Below, piece after piece: positions 27,773 through 36,785 of a stretch of DNA of 64,000 nt. The stretch comes from Desulfosediminicola flagellatus (lineage in GTDB: Bacteria > Desulfobacterota > Desulfobulbia > Desulfobulbales > Desulfocapsaceae). The translations under genes were made by a program, and so were the position numbers. Each line of letters begins with the position of its first letter. The stretch's first letter is position 1. Under the pieces are notes generated by a model. That model searched no databases and was not told where the DNA came from. It saw nothing but the letters and a program-made list of their open reading frames with translations. Location: the NCBI RefSeq assembly GCF_005116655.2, contig NZ_CP050698.1, positions 4,293,501-4,357,500 on the forward strand. The letters run 5' to 3'.

Positions 27773-28417
27773 TTACGGTGCAAGTCGTTCTATTGACCAG
27801 CCCGAATCTGTACTCTCTGTCGGGGTGTAGAGAAAGCGATCATGTAATCTACTTTTCCTTCCCTGCCAGAATTCAATTTCTGTAGGCACCACACGGTATC
27901 CTCCCCAGAACGAGGGTAGCGGCACTTTGCCTTCACCTATCTTCGTCTTCATTTCCTGAAACTTCTGCAACAGGATCTGCCTGGAAGAAAGTTTATGGCT
28001 CTGACTTGACACCCAGGCTGCGATCTGACTTTCTTTAGGGCGCGTCATGAAATATTTGGCAGACTCAGCCGCCGAAATTTTCTCGGCAGTACCGTTAATC
28101 TGCACCTGACGCTCCAGCTCCAGCCAGACAAAAAGCAGACTTACCTTGGAATTCCCTGCAATTTCCCGCGATTTACGACTTTCGAAGTTGGTAAAAAACA
28201 CATACCCTTTTTCATCGTAATATTTTAGCAGTACAGTACGTTGGCTCGGCTGGCCATTGGGACCAACTGTTGCCAATATCATTGCCGTAGGATCTGCTAT
28301 ATTAGTCTTTCGAGCCTGCTCAAACCATGAAGCAAACTGTTTTTGGGGATCTGGATCGAGCTCTTTACGAGTCAACCCACCTTTAAGATAATCCCTGCGA
28401 AACTGACTTAAATCCAC
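27773..28417 (-). CDS. pdxH: Pyridoxamine 5'-phosphate oxidase
   Basis: A 214-residue FMN enzyme that oxidises pyridoxine/pyridoxamine 5'-phosphate to PLP with O2. Landmarks are [24 protein letters not shown] (FMN/phosphate binding), [13 protein letters not shown] and the C-terminal [19 protein letters not shown] and SRLHDRF. I place the start at a GTG (28417) with AGGTGA five bases upstream. This gives an N-terminus [15 protein letters not shown] that matches the family, rather than the GTG at 28426, which overlaps the ribosome site. It follows the Tim44-like gene by 65 bases. Confidence 0.95.
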   Translation of the reverse strand: MDLSQFRRDYLKGGLTRKELDPDPQKQFASWFEQARKTNIADPTAMILATVGPNGQPSQRTVLLKYYDEKGYVFFTNFESRKSREIAGNSKVSLLFVWLELERQVQINGTAEKISAAESAKYFMTRPKESQIAAWVSSQSHKLSSRQILLQKFQEMKTKIGEGKVPLPSFWGGYRVVPTEIEFWQGRKSRLHDRFLYTPTESTDSGWSIERLAP

Positions 28418-28482
28418 GTATATCACCTAGTAAAATATGAACCTTTATTGCCGCATAAACCAACGGTAATATGGGAAGAGTA

Positions 28483-29397
28483 TCAATCGGCAAGCTTTAT
28501 GCCCTCAAGCTTCCAGTTTTCTGTGCCTACCGGTCTTGACCAGGTCCACTCTTCTGCAAACTTGACCGGTTCGGTCATGCTGCCTTCTACGAGGTCACCG
28601 GTAGTGTCACTCACCGTATAATCAAGCAGGTTAGCCGTAAAAAGTACAGTGACGAAATCTTCGCTACCGGTGTTTCCGGCATCAGAGATTTCAACCTTTC
28701 GTACCGCAATGGATTCAAGTTTATTAATTACACCTTTCTCACGCATCTCAGCAAAATGTCCCTCGTATTCTGAGGCAAGTTGCTCTCCGAGAAGATGACG
28801 ATATGACTCAAGATCCCTTCTCATCCAGCCCGCCTGTACCTGAAAGAATACATCGGATGCGATTTCCTTGAAATAGTTAGGATCAAAATTTCTATCTGTG
28901 CTGCGAATCGCATCAAGACCTGCTTCCACACCCATAACAGAACCAGGCGTAGGTGACGGAGATGCCGCTGAAGCCTGTCCGAAGCCTCCGGGTTGCCCCT
29001 GTTGACCGCTGTATCCTCCAGGTCCCTGAGAGTAGCCCGGCTGATTTCCTCTCATCATCTTTCGATAGAGAAAATACCCGACACCACCAAGCAGCAAAAT
29101 AGGCAGTATACCCATACCACTTCCACCAGCACCGAACATTGAACCAAAGAGCATTCCACCAATAGCACCACCCAACAGTCCACCTGCAAGGCCTTTACCA
29201 AAACTGCCACTCTTGGACTTTTGTGCAGTTTGCGTTGTCGCAGTGCCCGTTGTCGGAGCCGCTTTTGGTGCGGATCTAAAAGATTTTCCGCCAATTTTTG
29301 AACGGGCATCGGCATTTTCGGTTAATACTGTTCCGCCAGCAAGAAATAGGGCAACCAGCACAACCAGAATCGGGGTAAATTTCTGATACAGACTCAT
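28483..29397 (-). CDS. Tim44-like domain membrane protein
   Basis: A 304-residue protein. An N-terminal hydrophobic segment (signal or anchor, about 7-27) is followed by a Ser/Lys/Thr-rich stretch and then a glycine-zipper and second hydrophobic segment (GKGLAGGLLGGAIGGMLFGSMFG and GILPILLLGGVGYFLYRKMM). A Gly/Gln/Pro-rich linker leads to a C-terminal Tim44-like domain of about 140 residues. Bacterial proteins of this layout are of unclear function; the domain is the one used by mitochondrial Tim44 to dock at membranes. The ATG at 29397 has GAGAGG five bases upstream; an ATG at 29418 lacks such a site. Likely co-transcribed with pdxH. Confidence 0.85.
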   Translation of the reverse strand: MSLYQKFTPILVVLVALFLAGGTVLTENADARSKIGGKSFRSAPKAAPTTGTATTQTAQKSKSGSFGKGLAGGLLGGAIGGMLFGSMFGAGGSGMGILPILLLGGVGYFLYRKMMRGNQPGYSQGPGGYSGQQGQPGGFGQASAASPSPTPGSVMGVEAGLDAIRSTDRNFDPNYFKEIASDVFFQVQAGWMRRDLESYRHLLGEQLASEYEGHFAEMREKGVINKLESIAVRKVEISDAGNTGSEDFVTVLFTANLLDYTVSDTTGDLVEGSMTEPVKFAEEWTWSRPVGTENWKLEGIKLAD

Positions 29398-29769
29398 GAT
29401 CCTCTCTTTTGTTATCATTTATGAAAAACTCTTTATATCTACTCAGGCGTATTTCCTGATATCCGCTTCAGTTAAAGTAATTTCAACATACCCGGGAAAT
29501 GTATGTGCTCTCTCCCAAACAAATTGTTAGCCACACAGTAGTATACTCTTATATTTGGGCAAGCCTCTTTTTCCAGTTCAACACATACAGGCATAGATGA
29601 AATATCACGATCCGAAATTTCACCAAACGCAGAGTAGTATAAGTATGAAAAAGTAGAGAGCAAGGTTTGGAGAAAAATGGCGGTGATATATTGAGGTCGG
29701 ATTTTCTGACTCTGGTCTATTTAGCAGGATGCATCACAACATCACACATGTATTTCAGGTTGCTCTGCT

Positions 29770-31890
29770 CTATTGAGGTCGGGATCTTGACCCGGCACCA
29801 TCCAGCACCTGCCGGACGACTTGCGAAAGTAAGGTCATACTGAGAGGTTTCATCAGCACTTTGCAAATTCCTATCTGCTTTGCCTCATCCTCGCTGATTG
29901 CAGCGGAATATCCGGTGTAGAGTATTATTGGTATATCCGATCGTACTTCCATCACCTTGCGGGCCAACTCCAGGCCGGAAATAGTCGGCATTGTCTGATC
30001 TGTAATTATAAGGTCATACTCTCCAGCATTAGCCAGAAGCGTATCTGCGGCATCAACACTGCTGGTCATTATCTGTACTGTGTAACCAAGCCTTTTGAGC
30101 ATCTCTCCAGCCATCTCGGCAAGCGTCTCTTCATCGTCGACAAACATGATACGCTCATTGCCCTGAGGCATCTCATAATCCGTTTTTTGCCGCGGAGATT
30201 CCGGAGCATCCTCCACACATGGAAAATACACATCAAATATCGTTCCCTTTCCGACCTGACTGTCTACAGTTACTACCCCTCCACTAGCACGAACAATACC
30301 ATGTACCATCGCAAGTCCGAGACCGGTCCCCTCGCTCTTTTCCTTGGTTGTGTAATATGGTTCGAAAATACGCGCCATCATTTCAGGCTTAATCCCTGAA
30401 CCTGTATCAGCTACGCTGAGCTTGAGGCATGTCCGGCCTCCAAGTTGGAATAATCTTGGGTCATTAGGGTCAGGTTCGACTTTTGTGTATTCAACGCGCA
30501 ACACTCCACCATGCGCCTGCATCGCGTGTGATGCGTTGGTACATAAGTTGACCAGTACCTGATGGATTCTTCCGGGATCAGCCTTAATAAGACCAAGCTG
30601 CCCGGGGACAACTTGTTCGATGGTGATGGAAGAGGGTATACTAGCCCGTAAAAGCTTCAACGCTTCTTTGATAATCGGACAAATATCTATTGAACTAACT
30701 TTGGCCTCCTCGATCCTGCTAAAAGATAAAATCTGGCGAACAAGATCGCGCGCCCGCTGACTTGCTTTTTTAATCTGCTCAAGATTATTCTTTATCGATG
30801 GGGATAGTTCCTCAGAGAAAAGACTCAGATCGGTGTACCCTACAATTGCAGAAAGAATGTTATTGAAATCGTGTGCAACCCCTCCCGCTAAGGTACCAAC
30901 CGCTTCAAGTTTCTGCGATTGAAGCATCATGTCTTCATTATGTTTCAACCCGGCGACCGCTCGTGCTGTCTGTAGCGCCTCAGATGCATACGAAGCCAGA
31001 ATTGCACCGATCTCTCTGTCGTGTGGTGCAAAAGCAACTGATTTAGGATTATGCAGCGATAAAATAGCGAAGATATGATTATCGTGGTCGACGAATGGGA
31101 AAACAACACACGAATCACTTGAGTACCCCGGCCAACCACTCATTGGCCAGCCTTCTCTGTAAATGTTATCAATTACAAATGATTCGTTTGAGTAAAGAGC
31201 ACGGGCGAACACTGTTCCCGGCTGCAATGGTAGTGCCAGAGAGTTAGCAGCATGCCCTGTATCCAGGCTGTGGATCAATTTCAACCGATTTTCAGAAACC
31301 TCATAGAAGGAACCGCCATTCGCATTCAACTGCCGGCCGAACTCCTCAAGAATCATCGCTCCGCTTTCATGTATTTCCTTGCAATCAAGAAACTTTTTAG
31401 CAGACTCGACAACCCCTTTCAGTCTCGAATTGAGAGTTCTGAGTTCTTCTGTTTTGCTGGCAACTTCAGCTTCGAGCCTGACCTGACAACTTTTATTTTC
31501 ACAAATGAGTTTTGCCCGCTCCAACGCTTTTTCGATCGAATATCCCAGAATAGACATATCATCAATCGGTTTCTGGATGAAATCAATAGCACCCAGACGT
31601 AACGCTTCTACAACATCTTTAATCTCGCCGGCACCTGAAATAACGATGACAGGTAGTTCATCATTTGTTTTGCGGATTTCTGACAATACTTCCAGGCCAC
31701 TGACTTCAGGCATACGCAGATCAAGCAGAATAAGGTCAATCCTCTCAGTTGCATATAGACGCAACCCGACCTCACCATTCTCTGCCTCAAGAACGACATA
31801 CCCCTTATCCTCCAGATAAATCCGCAAGCTTCTCCGGAAAACAGGCTGGTCATCAATAGTCAGGATAACCTGCTGATGAGTTTGACTCAT
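29770..31890 (-). CDS. Hybrid sensor histidine kinase: REC-GAF-HisKA-HATPase-REC
   Basis: A 706-residue cytoplasmic signalling protein. Residues 1-125 are a receiver domain (Asp in LILLDLRMPEVSG), a coiled coil spans about 135-165, and a GAF-like sensor lies at about 170-315. The HisKA H-box is GGVAHDFNNILSA near 336-348. The HATPase has DTGSGIKPEMM and GTGLGLAMVHGIV. The C-terminal receiver (about 585-705) has its Asp in DLIITDQTMP. There are no membrane segments. A DFNN H-box marks the kinase class common in deltaproteobacteria. The output partner is not adjacent. Confidence 0.92.
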   Translation of the reverse strand: MSQTHQQVILTIDDQPVFRRSLRIYLEDKGYVVLEAENGEVGLRLYATERIDLILLDLRMPEVSGLEVLSEIRKTNDELPVIVISGAGEIKDVVEALRLGAIDFIQKPIDDMSILGYSIEKALERAKLICENKSCQVRLEAEVASKTEELRTLNSRLKGVVESAKKFLDCKEIHESGAMILEEFGRQLNANGGSFYEVSENRLKLIHSLDTGHAANSLALPLQPGTVFARALYSNESFVIDNIYREGWPMSGWPGYSSDSCVVFPFVDHDNHIFAILSLHNPKSVAFAPHDREIGAILASYASEALQTARAVAGLKHNEDMMLQSQKLEAVGTLAGGVAHDFNNILSAIVGYTDLSLFSEELSPSIKNNLEQIKKASQRARDLVRQILSFSRIEEAKVSSIDICPIIKEALKLLRASIPSSITIEQVVPGQLGLIKADPGRIHQVLVNLCTNASHAMQAHGGVLRVEYTKVEPDPNDPRLFQLGGRTCLKLSVADTGSGIKPEMMARIFEPYYTTKEKSEGTGLGLAMVHGIVRASGGVVTVDSQVGKGTIFDVYFPCVEDAPESPRQKTDYEMPQGNERIMFVDDEETLAEMAGEMLKRLGYTVQIMTSSVDAADTLLANAGEYDLIITDQTMPTISGLELARKVMEVRSDIPIILYTGYSAAISEDEAKQIGICKVLMKPLSMTLLSQVVRQVLDGAGSRSRPQ

Positions 31891-32474
31891 TTCATACTAC
31901 TCCGACAGGCTATCATTTTCTGTAACTGCTCGTGTTGTCAACCGGACTTAGCCGCATATCTGGACGCCCCGAAAACTGAGGATGAGTAAAATACTATTTC
32001 TGTGACAATGTGTGTTTAAAGAAACCACTCTGAAGAACATCCATAATTAGTTCCCTTCCAAAAACTACCAGCTGGCTCAATATCATCGTTGTGTATTCAA
32101 TTATTACCCTCAGGTAAGCGAGGAACGAAACTCCGAGATATCAATTATATGCCTGAGATAAAATCGAACACACACCTCAATCGTGAACCACCTGCTGACT
32201 TTTGGGATATAAACTAGTTAAGTATATCTTCCAGCCTGAATGATTGTCAAACTTCTTACTCTATTTCTATACCATCCCAAAGCACTGTCATTTCAATGAT
32301 TGGGACTATTTATACAATCTCGTATCGTTGACGGGTCGTTCCCAGCCGTGTAGGCACAGTCAGTAATTGTCTTGCCCATTGAGCACACAACATGCTACCT
32401 ATGGAGGCTGTTTTCAGTTCCTTACCTGATGATTAAAGTGGAACTGTCCCTCTAATATACAACCACGATTATCT
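31891..32474. other. Intergenic region containing the second dispersed repeat
   Basis: About 580 bases between divergent genes. It contains the 59-base repeat described separately. No coding frame with a ribosome site was found in the remainder. Confidence 0.5.
32103..32160 (+). repeat. Dispersed repeat, copy 2
   Basis: It matches the intergenic sequence at 14282-14340 at 51 of 59 positions in the same orientation. It lies between the hybrid kinase and the radical SAM gene. Confidence 0.75.
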
Positions 32475-33992
32475 ATGACCGTACTTTTACTCCATCCACC
32501 ACAGGCAAAACCTGCGGAACCACCGGCCGGCATCCCCCTTCTGGCAGGTACTCTCCGTGAAAACGGCGTCTCGTGCGCAGTATGTGATCTTAATCTTGAA
32601 GGGTTATATTATCTTCTTTCTTTAGATTCACAGGCTGAAGACACTTGGAGTAAGCGAGCGTTTAAAAATCGCCATCAGCAACTTCAAAACCTGCAATCCA
32701 CAAAGACCTATACCAACCAGGACAAATACAAACGCGCAGTTGCCGACCTGAACCGGGTTATCGAAAATCGTGGAAAAGAAAGTGGAATATCGTTAAGTCT
32801 TGCCAACTATCAGGACACAGAACATTCCCCGCTAAAGAGCGTAGATCTGCTTCAGTGCGGGGCCGATTTTGAAAATAACCTCTTTTTTCCGCATTTCTCT
32901 ACACGATTACACGCACTCATTACAAAGCATAATCCTCACTATATAGGTCTTTCCCTAAATTACCTGAGTCAGGCCCAAACGACGTTTGCCATAGCCGGTT
33001 TTATAAAAAAAGAGTTCCCTTCAATCAGTATCATCCTCGGTGGAGGACTTGTTACTACCTGGATGCAAAACCCGAACTGGGTCAATCCATTTGATAGATT
33101 GTTTGATCACATGGTCTGCGGCCCTGGTGAACACGCACTACTTGAAATTATTGGTATTGAGAATAGTGGAAAGCGCTGTCCGCCTGACTATAGAGATCTT
33201 AGAGATAGTGCCTACCTCGCCCCGGGCTGGATTCTTCCTTATGCAACCTCCATCGGCTGTTTCTGGCGTAAATGTTCATTTTGTCCGGAAACCAGTGAAA
33301 AAAATCCGTACATACCTGTTAAGGCCGAGACTGTGCTGTCAGAGATTCATGATCTGATCAAAAGAAACAGCCCGTCAATGGTTCATTTCCTCGATAATGC
33401 AATCAGCCCTGCCGTGTTGAAATCACTCACGCGCCAGCCGCTGAATGTACCTTGGTATGGCTTTGTCCGTTTCACATCTCAGTTAACCGATCCGGATTTC
33501 TGCAAACAGCTGCGCGACTCGGGCTGTGTCATGCTAAAACTCGGTCTCGAATCCGGCAGCCAGAAGGTGCTGGATCAGATGCGTAAAGGAATAGATCTGC
33601 AACTTGTCAGAAAAGCATTGCTGTCACTCCACCAGGCAGGGATCAGAACCTATGTTTATCTGCTGTTTGGAACACCTGCTGAAACACACGTAGAGGCACA
33701 ACAAACACTACGATTTGTGGCCGATCATCACACGCAAATTACTTTCCTGAATCTTGCAATTTTCAACCTGCCCACATGCAGTGCTCAAACCAAAGAACTT
33801 GAAATACGCAATTTCTATGAAGGCGACCTTTCAATCTATACTGATTTTATACATCCTCACGGTTGGGGCCGAAAGGAGATACGACGTTTTCTGGATAGTG
33901 AGTTTAAACGTGAACCGGTGATTCACAGTATTATGCAAAATGACCCACTAATATTCACTTCCAACCACGCGCCGTTTTTCTGTAAACCATGA
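32475..33992 (+). CDS. B12-binding radical SAM protein of unknown reaction
   Basis: A 505-residue protein. Residues 1-230 resemble a cobalamin-binding Rossmann domain (LLLHPPQAKPAEPPAGIPLLAGTLR near the start, YIGLSLNYLSQ, ISIILGGGLVTTW). The radical SAM cluster motif is CFWRKCSFC at about residue 260, a CxxxCxxC with typical spacing, followed by the barrel (HFLDNAISP, KLGLESGSQKVLDQMRKGI, YVYLLFGTPAET). A 60-residue Lys/Asn-rich insertion lies between about 55 and 115. Such proteins methylate or rearrange substrates using SAM and B12; the substrate is unknown. It stands alone and is followed by a strong terminator. Confidence 0.85.
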   Translation: MTVLLLHPPQAKPAEPPAGIPLLAGTLRENGVSCAVCDLNLEGLYYLLSLDSQAEDTWSKRAFKNRHQQLQNLQSTKTYTNQDKYKRAVADLNRVIENRGKESGISLSLANYQDTEHSPLKSVDLLQCGADFENNLFFPHFSTRLHALITKHNPHYIGLSLNYLSQAQTTFAIAGFIKKEFPSISIILGGGLVTTWMQNPNWVNPFDRLFDHMVCGPGEHALLEIIGIENSGKRCPPDYRDLRDSAYLAPGWILPYATSIGCFWRKCSFCPETSEKNPYIPVKAETVLSEIHDLIKRNSPSMVHFLDNAISPAVLKSLTRQPLNVPWYGFVRFTSQLTDPDFCKQLRDSGCVMLKLGLESGSQKVLDQMRKGIDLQLVRKALLSLHQAGIRTYVYLLFGTPAETHVEAQQTLRFVADHHTQITFLNLAIFNLPTCSAQTKELEIRNFYEGDLSIYTDFIHPHGWGRKEIRRFLDSEFKREPVIHSIMQNDPLIFTSNHAPFFCKP

Positions 33993-34018
33993 AGAGAGGT
34001 TGAGAGTGAGGAAAAAAT

Positions 34019-34062
34019 CCAAATACCCCGGATTTGGCCATGCCACATCCGGGGTATTTTTA
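34019..34062. terminator. Bidirectional intrinsic terminator
   Basis: A 13-bp stem (AAATACCCCGGAT and complement) is bounded by an A-run on the left and TTTTTAT on the right, between convergent radical SAM and FKBP genes. Confidence 0.88.
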
Positions 34063-34106
34063 TGATCTTTATTAACGACCAGACTCCTATGTGAACTGGA
34101 AATCAG

Positions 34107-34535
34107 TTAGGCGATAGCAACCAACTCCAGAGCAAAAGTAAGATCTTTACCAGCCAGTGGCGGATTAGCGTCAAGTGTAACTACTGTTTCGTTGATATCA
34201 ATAATAGTCACCCTCATCACTTCGCCTTGTGCGCCACCAACCTCTAAATGCATACCGATCTCAGGATTAAGATCCGCTGGAACCTGAGCAAGAGGAACCT
34301 GAAGCACCAGTTCATTCTGAATATCGCCATATGCTTTTGCACATGGGATCTTTACTGTCTTTTTTTCTCCGACGGTCATACCGGTCAGCGCTTCATCAAA
34401 ACCTACGATAACCTGGCCGCTGCCAATTTCGAACTCAAGAGGCTCATGTCCTTCAGAACTATCAAAGATTGAACCATCTTCGAGAGATCCTGTATAATGT
34501 ACCTTAACCTTGTCACCATTTTTTGCCTGCTGCAT
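34107..34535 (-). CDS. FKBP-type peptidyl-prolyl cis-trans isomerase (SlyD/FkpB-like)
   Basis: A 142-residue isomerase/chaperone. Family motifs are VKVHYTGSLEDGSIFDSS and PLEFEIGSGQVIVGFDEAL, then the insert-in-flap region and VTLDANPPLAGKDLTF, as in SlyD-type FKBPs. There is no His-rich C-terminal tail and no signal peptide, so it should act in the cytoplasm. The ATG at 34535 has AGAGGAG about seven bases upstream; an upstream in-frame ATG at 34634 lacks a site and would add a non-family extension. Confidence 0.92.
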   Translation of the reverse strand: MQQAKNGDKVKVHYTGSLEDGSIFDSSEGHEPLEFEIGSGQVIVGFDEALTGMTVGEKKTVKIPCAKAYGDIQNELVLQVPLAQVPADLNPEIGMHLEVGGAQGEVMRVTIIDINETVVTLDANPPLAGKDLTFALELVAIA

Positions 34536-34749
34536 TACAACTCCTCTTGCCGCTTTACGACAGTTTTTTATTCGTGGGCCAGTCGAGACATTCACCCGGC
34601 CATAATTATCATGTAGATTAAACTCGGCAGACATTATAGCACAGGCATCGAAATCTTCCCATAGACGAATTGACTACTCGGGGTTTCACAGGGAAACTAC
34701 TTGAGGAAAAAAACAGCAAGGAAATGTAGTCTACAATCTACATCATCGG

Positions 34750-35448
34750 CTACCCGTGTGTTGCAGACGAGTGCACACCGCTCTGAAGATGAATGCTATC
34801 AGCATGACTTCTTGAGGGATAAAAATTATATACACTAAGTAAAATAAATAAAGGAATAGCTAGTTCCATCACTTCTTCAATTACCTGAGAATATGTTTCA
34901 GGCTCGATTAAAACCAAAGAAAAAAGCCATACGAGTGGCCCTGACATACTATCGATCATTTTGCTCATAACAATGAACACGAAAGCAGCACAGAGCGTGA
35001 CAGCCCAGGGGTCTTTTCTTCGCCACGATCTCACAAAGGCTTCAAAATTCTTTATTAAAAACAGCCCTAAACTGACCAAAAGCACCAAAACTATTACTGT
35101 CACAATACATTTCTCAACTATCGGCACATCAGGACTGATGTAGAAACGAGTTTTAAATATACCCATCGTCGTAAAAATCTCATGAAAGTCCAACTCTCTC
35201 AAGCCAAGCATAAAAACAACAAGAGCGGCCAACATTCCCTGCCTGTGAACCTCACGCCAACTATCCATCAATAAAAGAATCGCTGCAGTAAAATATCCGG
35301 CCACGGTAATATTTTCGACTACACCATACTCTTCGACAATGTCTTCCATCATTTCAACTGGCAACAAGCAGATTGTCAGGGAAAGAATTATGACCCCTGC
35401 GACTATAACCCATACTGCTCGCAAAGGATGTGATATTGCACTAACCAT
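34750..35448 (-). CDS. Multi-pass membrane protein of unknown function
   Basis: A 232-residue hydrophobic protein with six probable membrane segments, roughly at 12-32, 45-65, 72-90, 112-135, 150-172 and 185-205. A charged loop motif GLRELDFHEIF lies near residue 83, just before the third or fourth segment. No family is recognised. The ATG at 35448 is preceded by GGAG six bases upstream, while the GTG at 35463 has no site and is rejected. It is a single gene; the region upstream (450 bases) shows no gene. Confidence 0.6.
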   Translation of the reverse strand: MVSAISHPLRAVWVIVAGVIILSLTICLLPVEMMEDIVEEYGVVENITVAGYFTAAILLLMDSWREVHRQGMLAALVVFMLGLRELDFHEIFTTMGIFKTRFYISPDVPIVEKCIVTVIVLVLLVSLGLFLIKNFEAFVRSWRRKDPWAVTLCAAFVFIVMSKMIDSMSGPLVWLFSLVLIEPETYSQVIEEVMELAIPLFILLSVYNFYPSRSHADSIHLQSGVHSSATHG

Positions 35449-35463
35449 AAAATTCTCCAACAC

Positions 35464-35911
35464 AGACTATAGCTGAACACGTTCGTTTGTTTTGCAAAAG
35501 CCGACAGAAATCCTCATTTGATTAAACCTAAAGATTAAAACATTATGCTCGACCAACTCGGCCAGATTCACCAGTCAATGTATTGTTTTGGGAACAAAGC
35601 GGATTCGCTCACATTACTACCTCTTTCAGGCCAGTGCACTACAATCACACGATTTTTCACAACAGAATCCATTTCAGCTACATTATCAATGCCCTAGACG
35701 ACCAATATCTTTTTTAAGAAAAAAGCAACACGAACCAGTACGCTGAGCCCCTGTATCTTCTACAGTTACCACGGCGTAGGATGTCCATCTTCGCTTTTCA
35801 TTCGGCCAAGAATTGAGTAACTTCGTTGTAATTTCCCGGTAACGAATCAACCATCAGCACCTCTCTTGAATTCAACCGGATTTTCACATCCCTCCACTCC
35901 AATGTTGAGTT
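35464..35911. other. Intergenic region, no gene seen
   Basis: About 450 bases between divergent genes. No structure or coding frame is recognised. Confidence 0.45.
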
Positions 35912-36424
35912 ATGATACGTTTTCGACAGGCAAAAACTGAAGATCTCCAAATTGTTGTCTCAATCACATGCAATGCCATTGCTTACATGCAGGACAACGG
36001 GATCGACCAATGGGATGACCGATATCCGGACCAGACCATCCTCCTCAACGATATAAAAAAACAGGAAATGGTACTCGTCGAATGTGATGGGATAACTGTC
36101 GGTTTTCTTACGCTCAATAACAAACAGTCTCCCGAATATGCATCAGTTAACTGGAAGCAACGAGGCAGAATCATGGTTATCCATCGTCTTACCATTGAGC
36201 CGACTCACCAGGGAAAAGGGCTGGCCTTCAGAATGATGGATCATGCGGAAAATATGGCCAGACAATCCGGCACAGAAATCATACGGCTTGACGCCTACAG
36301 TCAAAATCCAGCTGCCAATAGTCTCTACGAAAAACGTGGTTATCACTACGCAGGTTCGGTCACTTTCCGTAAAGGGATTTTTTACTGCTATGAAAAACAT
36401 CTCAATTCAGATGCCAGAATATAA
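35912..36424 (+). CDS. GNAT-family N-acetyltransferase
   Basis: A 170-residue acetyl-CoA-dependent acetyltransferase. The N-terminal pattern (IRFRQAKTEDLQIVVSI, and GIDQWDDRYPD, frequent in one GNAT subgroup) is followed by the cofactor-binding motif VIHRLTIEPTHQGKGLAFRMM with the Q/RxxGxG/A signature and the C-terminal NPAANSLYEKRGYHYAG. The substrate could be an amine, an amino acid or a ribosomal protein; nothing nearby helps to choose. The ribosome site is weak (TTGAG). Confidence 0.88.
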   Translation: MIRFRQAKTEDLQIVVSITCNAIAYMQDNGIDQWDDRYPDQTILLNDIKKQEMVLVECDGITVGFLTLNNKQSPEYASVNWKQRGRIMVIHRLTIEPTHQGKGLAFRMMDHAENMARQSGTEIIRLDAYSQNPAANSLYEKRGYHYAGSVTFRKGIFYCYEKHLNSDARI

Positions 36425-36785
36425 ACCTGAACGTTTTCATACATTTAAACACATTAAATTATTATACCCTCTCACATAATTTGATTTTCATACAGAAGTA
36501 ATCTTCTGCTCTTAATAGGCAGATAATGTAGTTTAAACCAGTGGCGCCCTCAAAGCCTGACAAAGTCAAAGCCTATATAACTACGTGTAATTTTCGGGGT
36601 AGCAGTTATCTTGTGTGTGTTTTCCGGGCAACTCTATCGAAACAATGGTTCTTTTTGGATTTTTACCCTTTTTCTTTTGCAGTCACTGTAGTAATTTTTA
36701 AGGGTGATCAGTGATTTCGCCCTGCCGGGAAAAAGAAGCAGTTGCGTACGCAGTTTAATCCATATGTTTGAGATGCCGAAGAATC
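36425..36785. other. Upstream region of pyk
   Basis: About 360 bases without a gene. No riboswitch or strong promoter was recognised. T-rich and A-rich blocks occur at 36650-36720. Confidence 0.45.
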
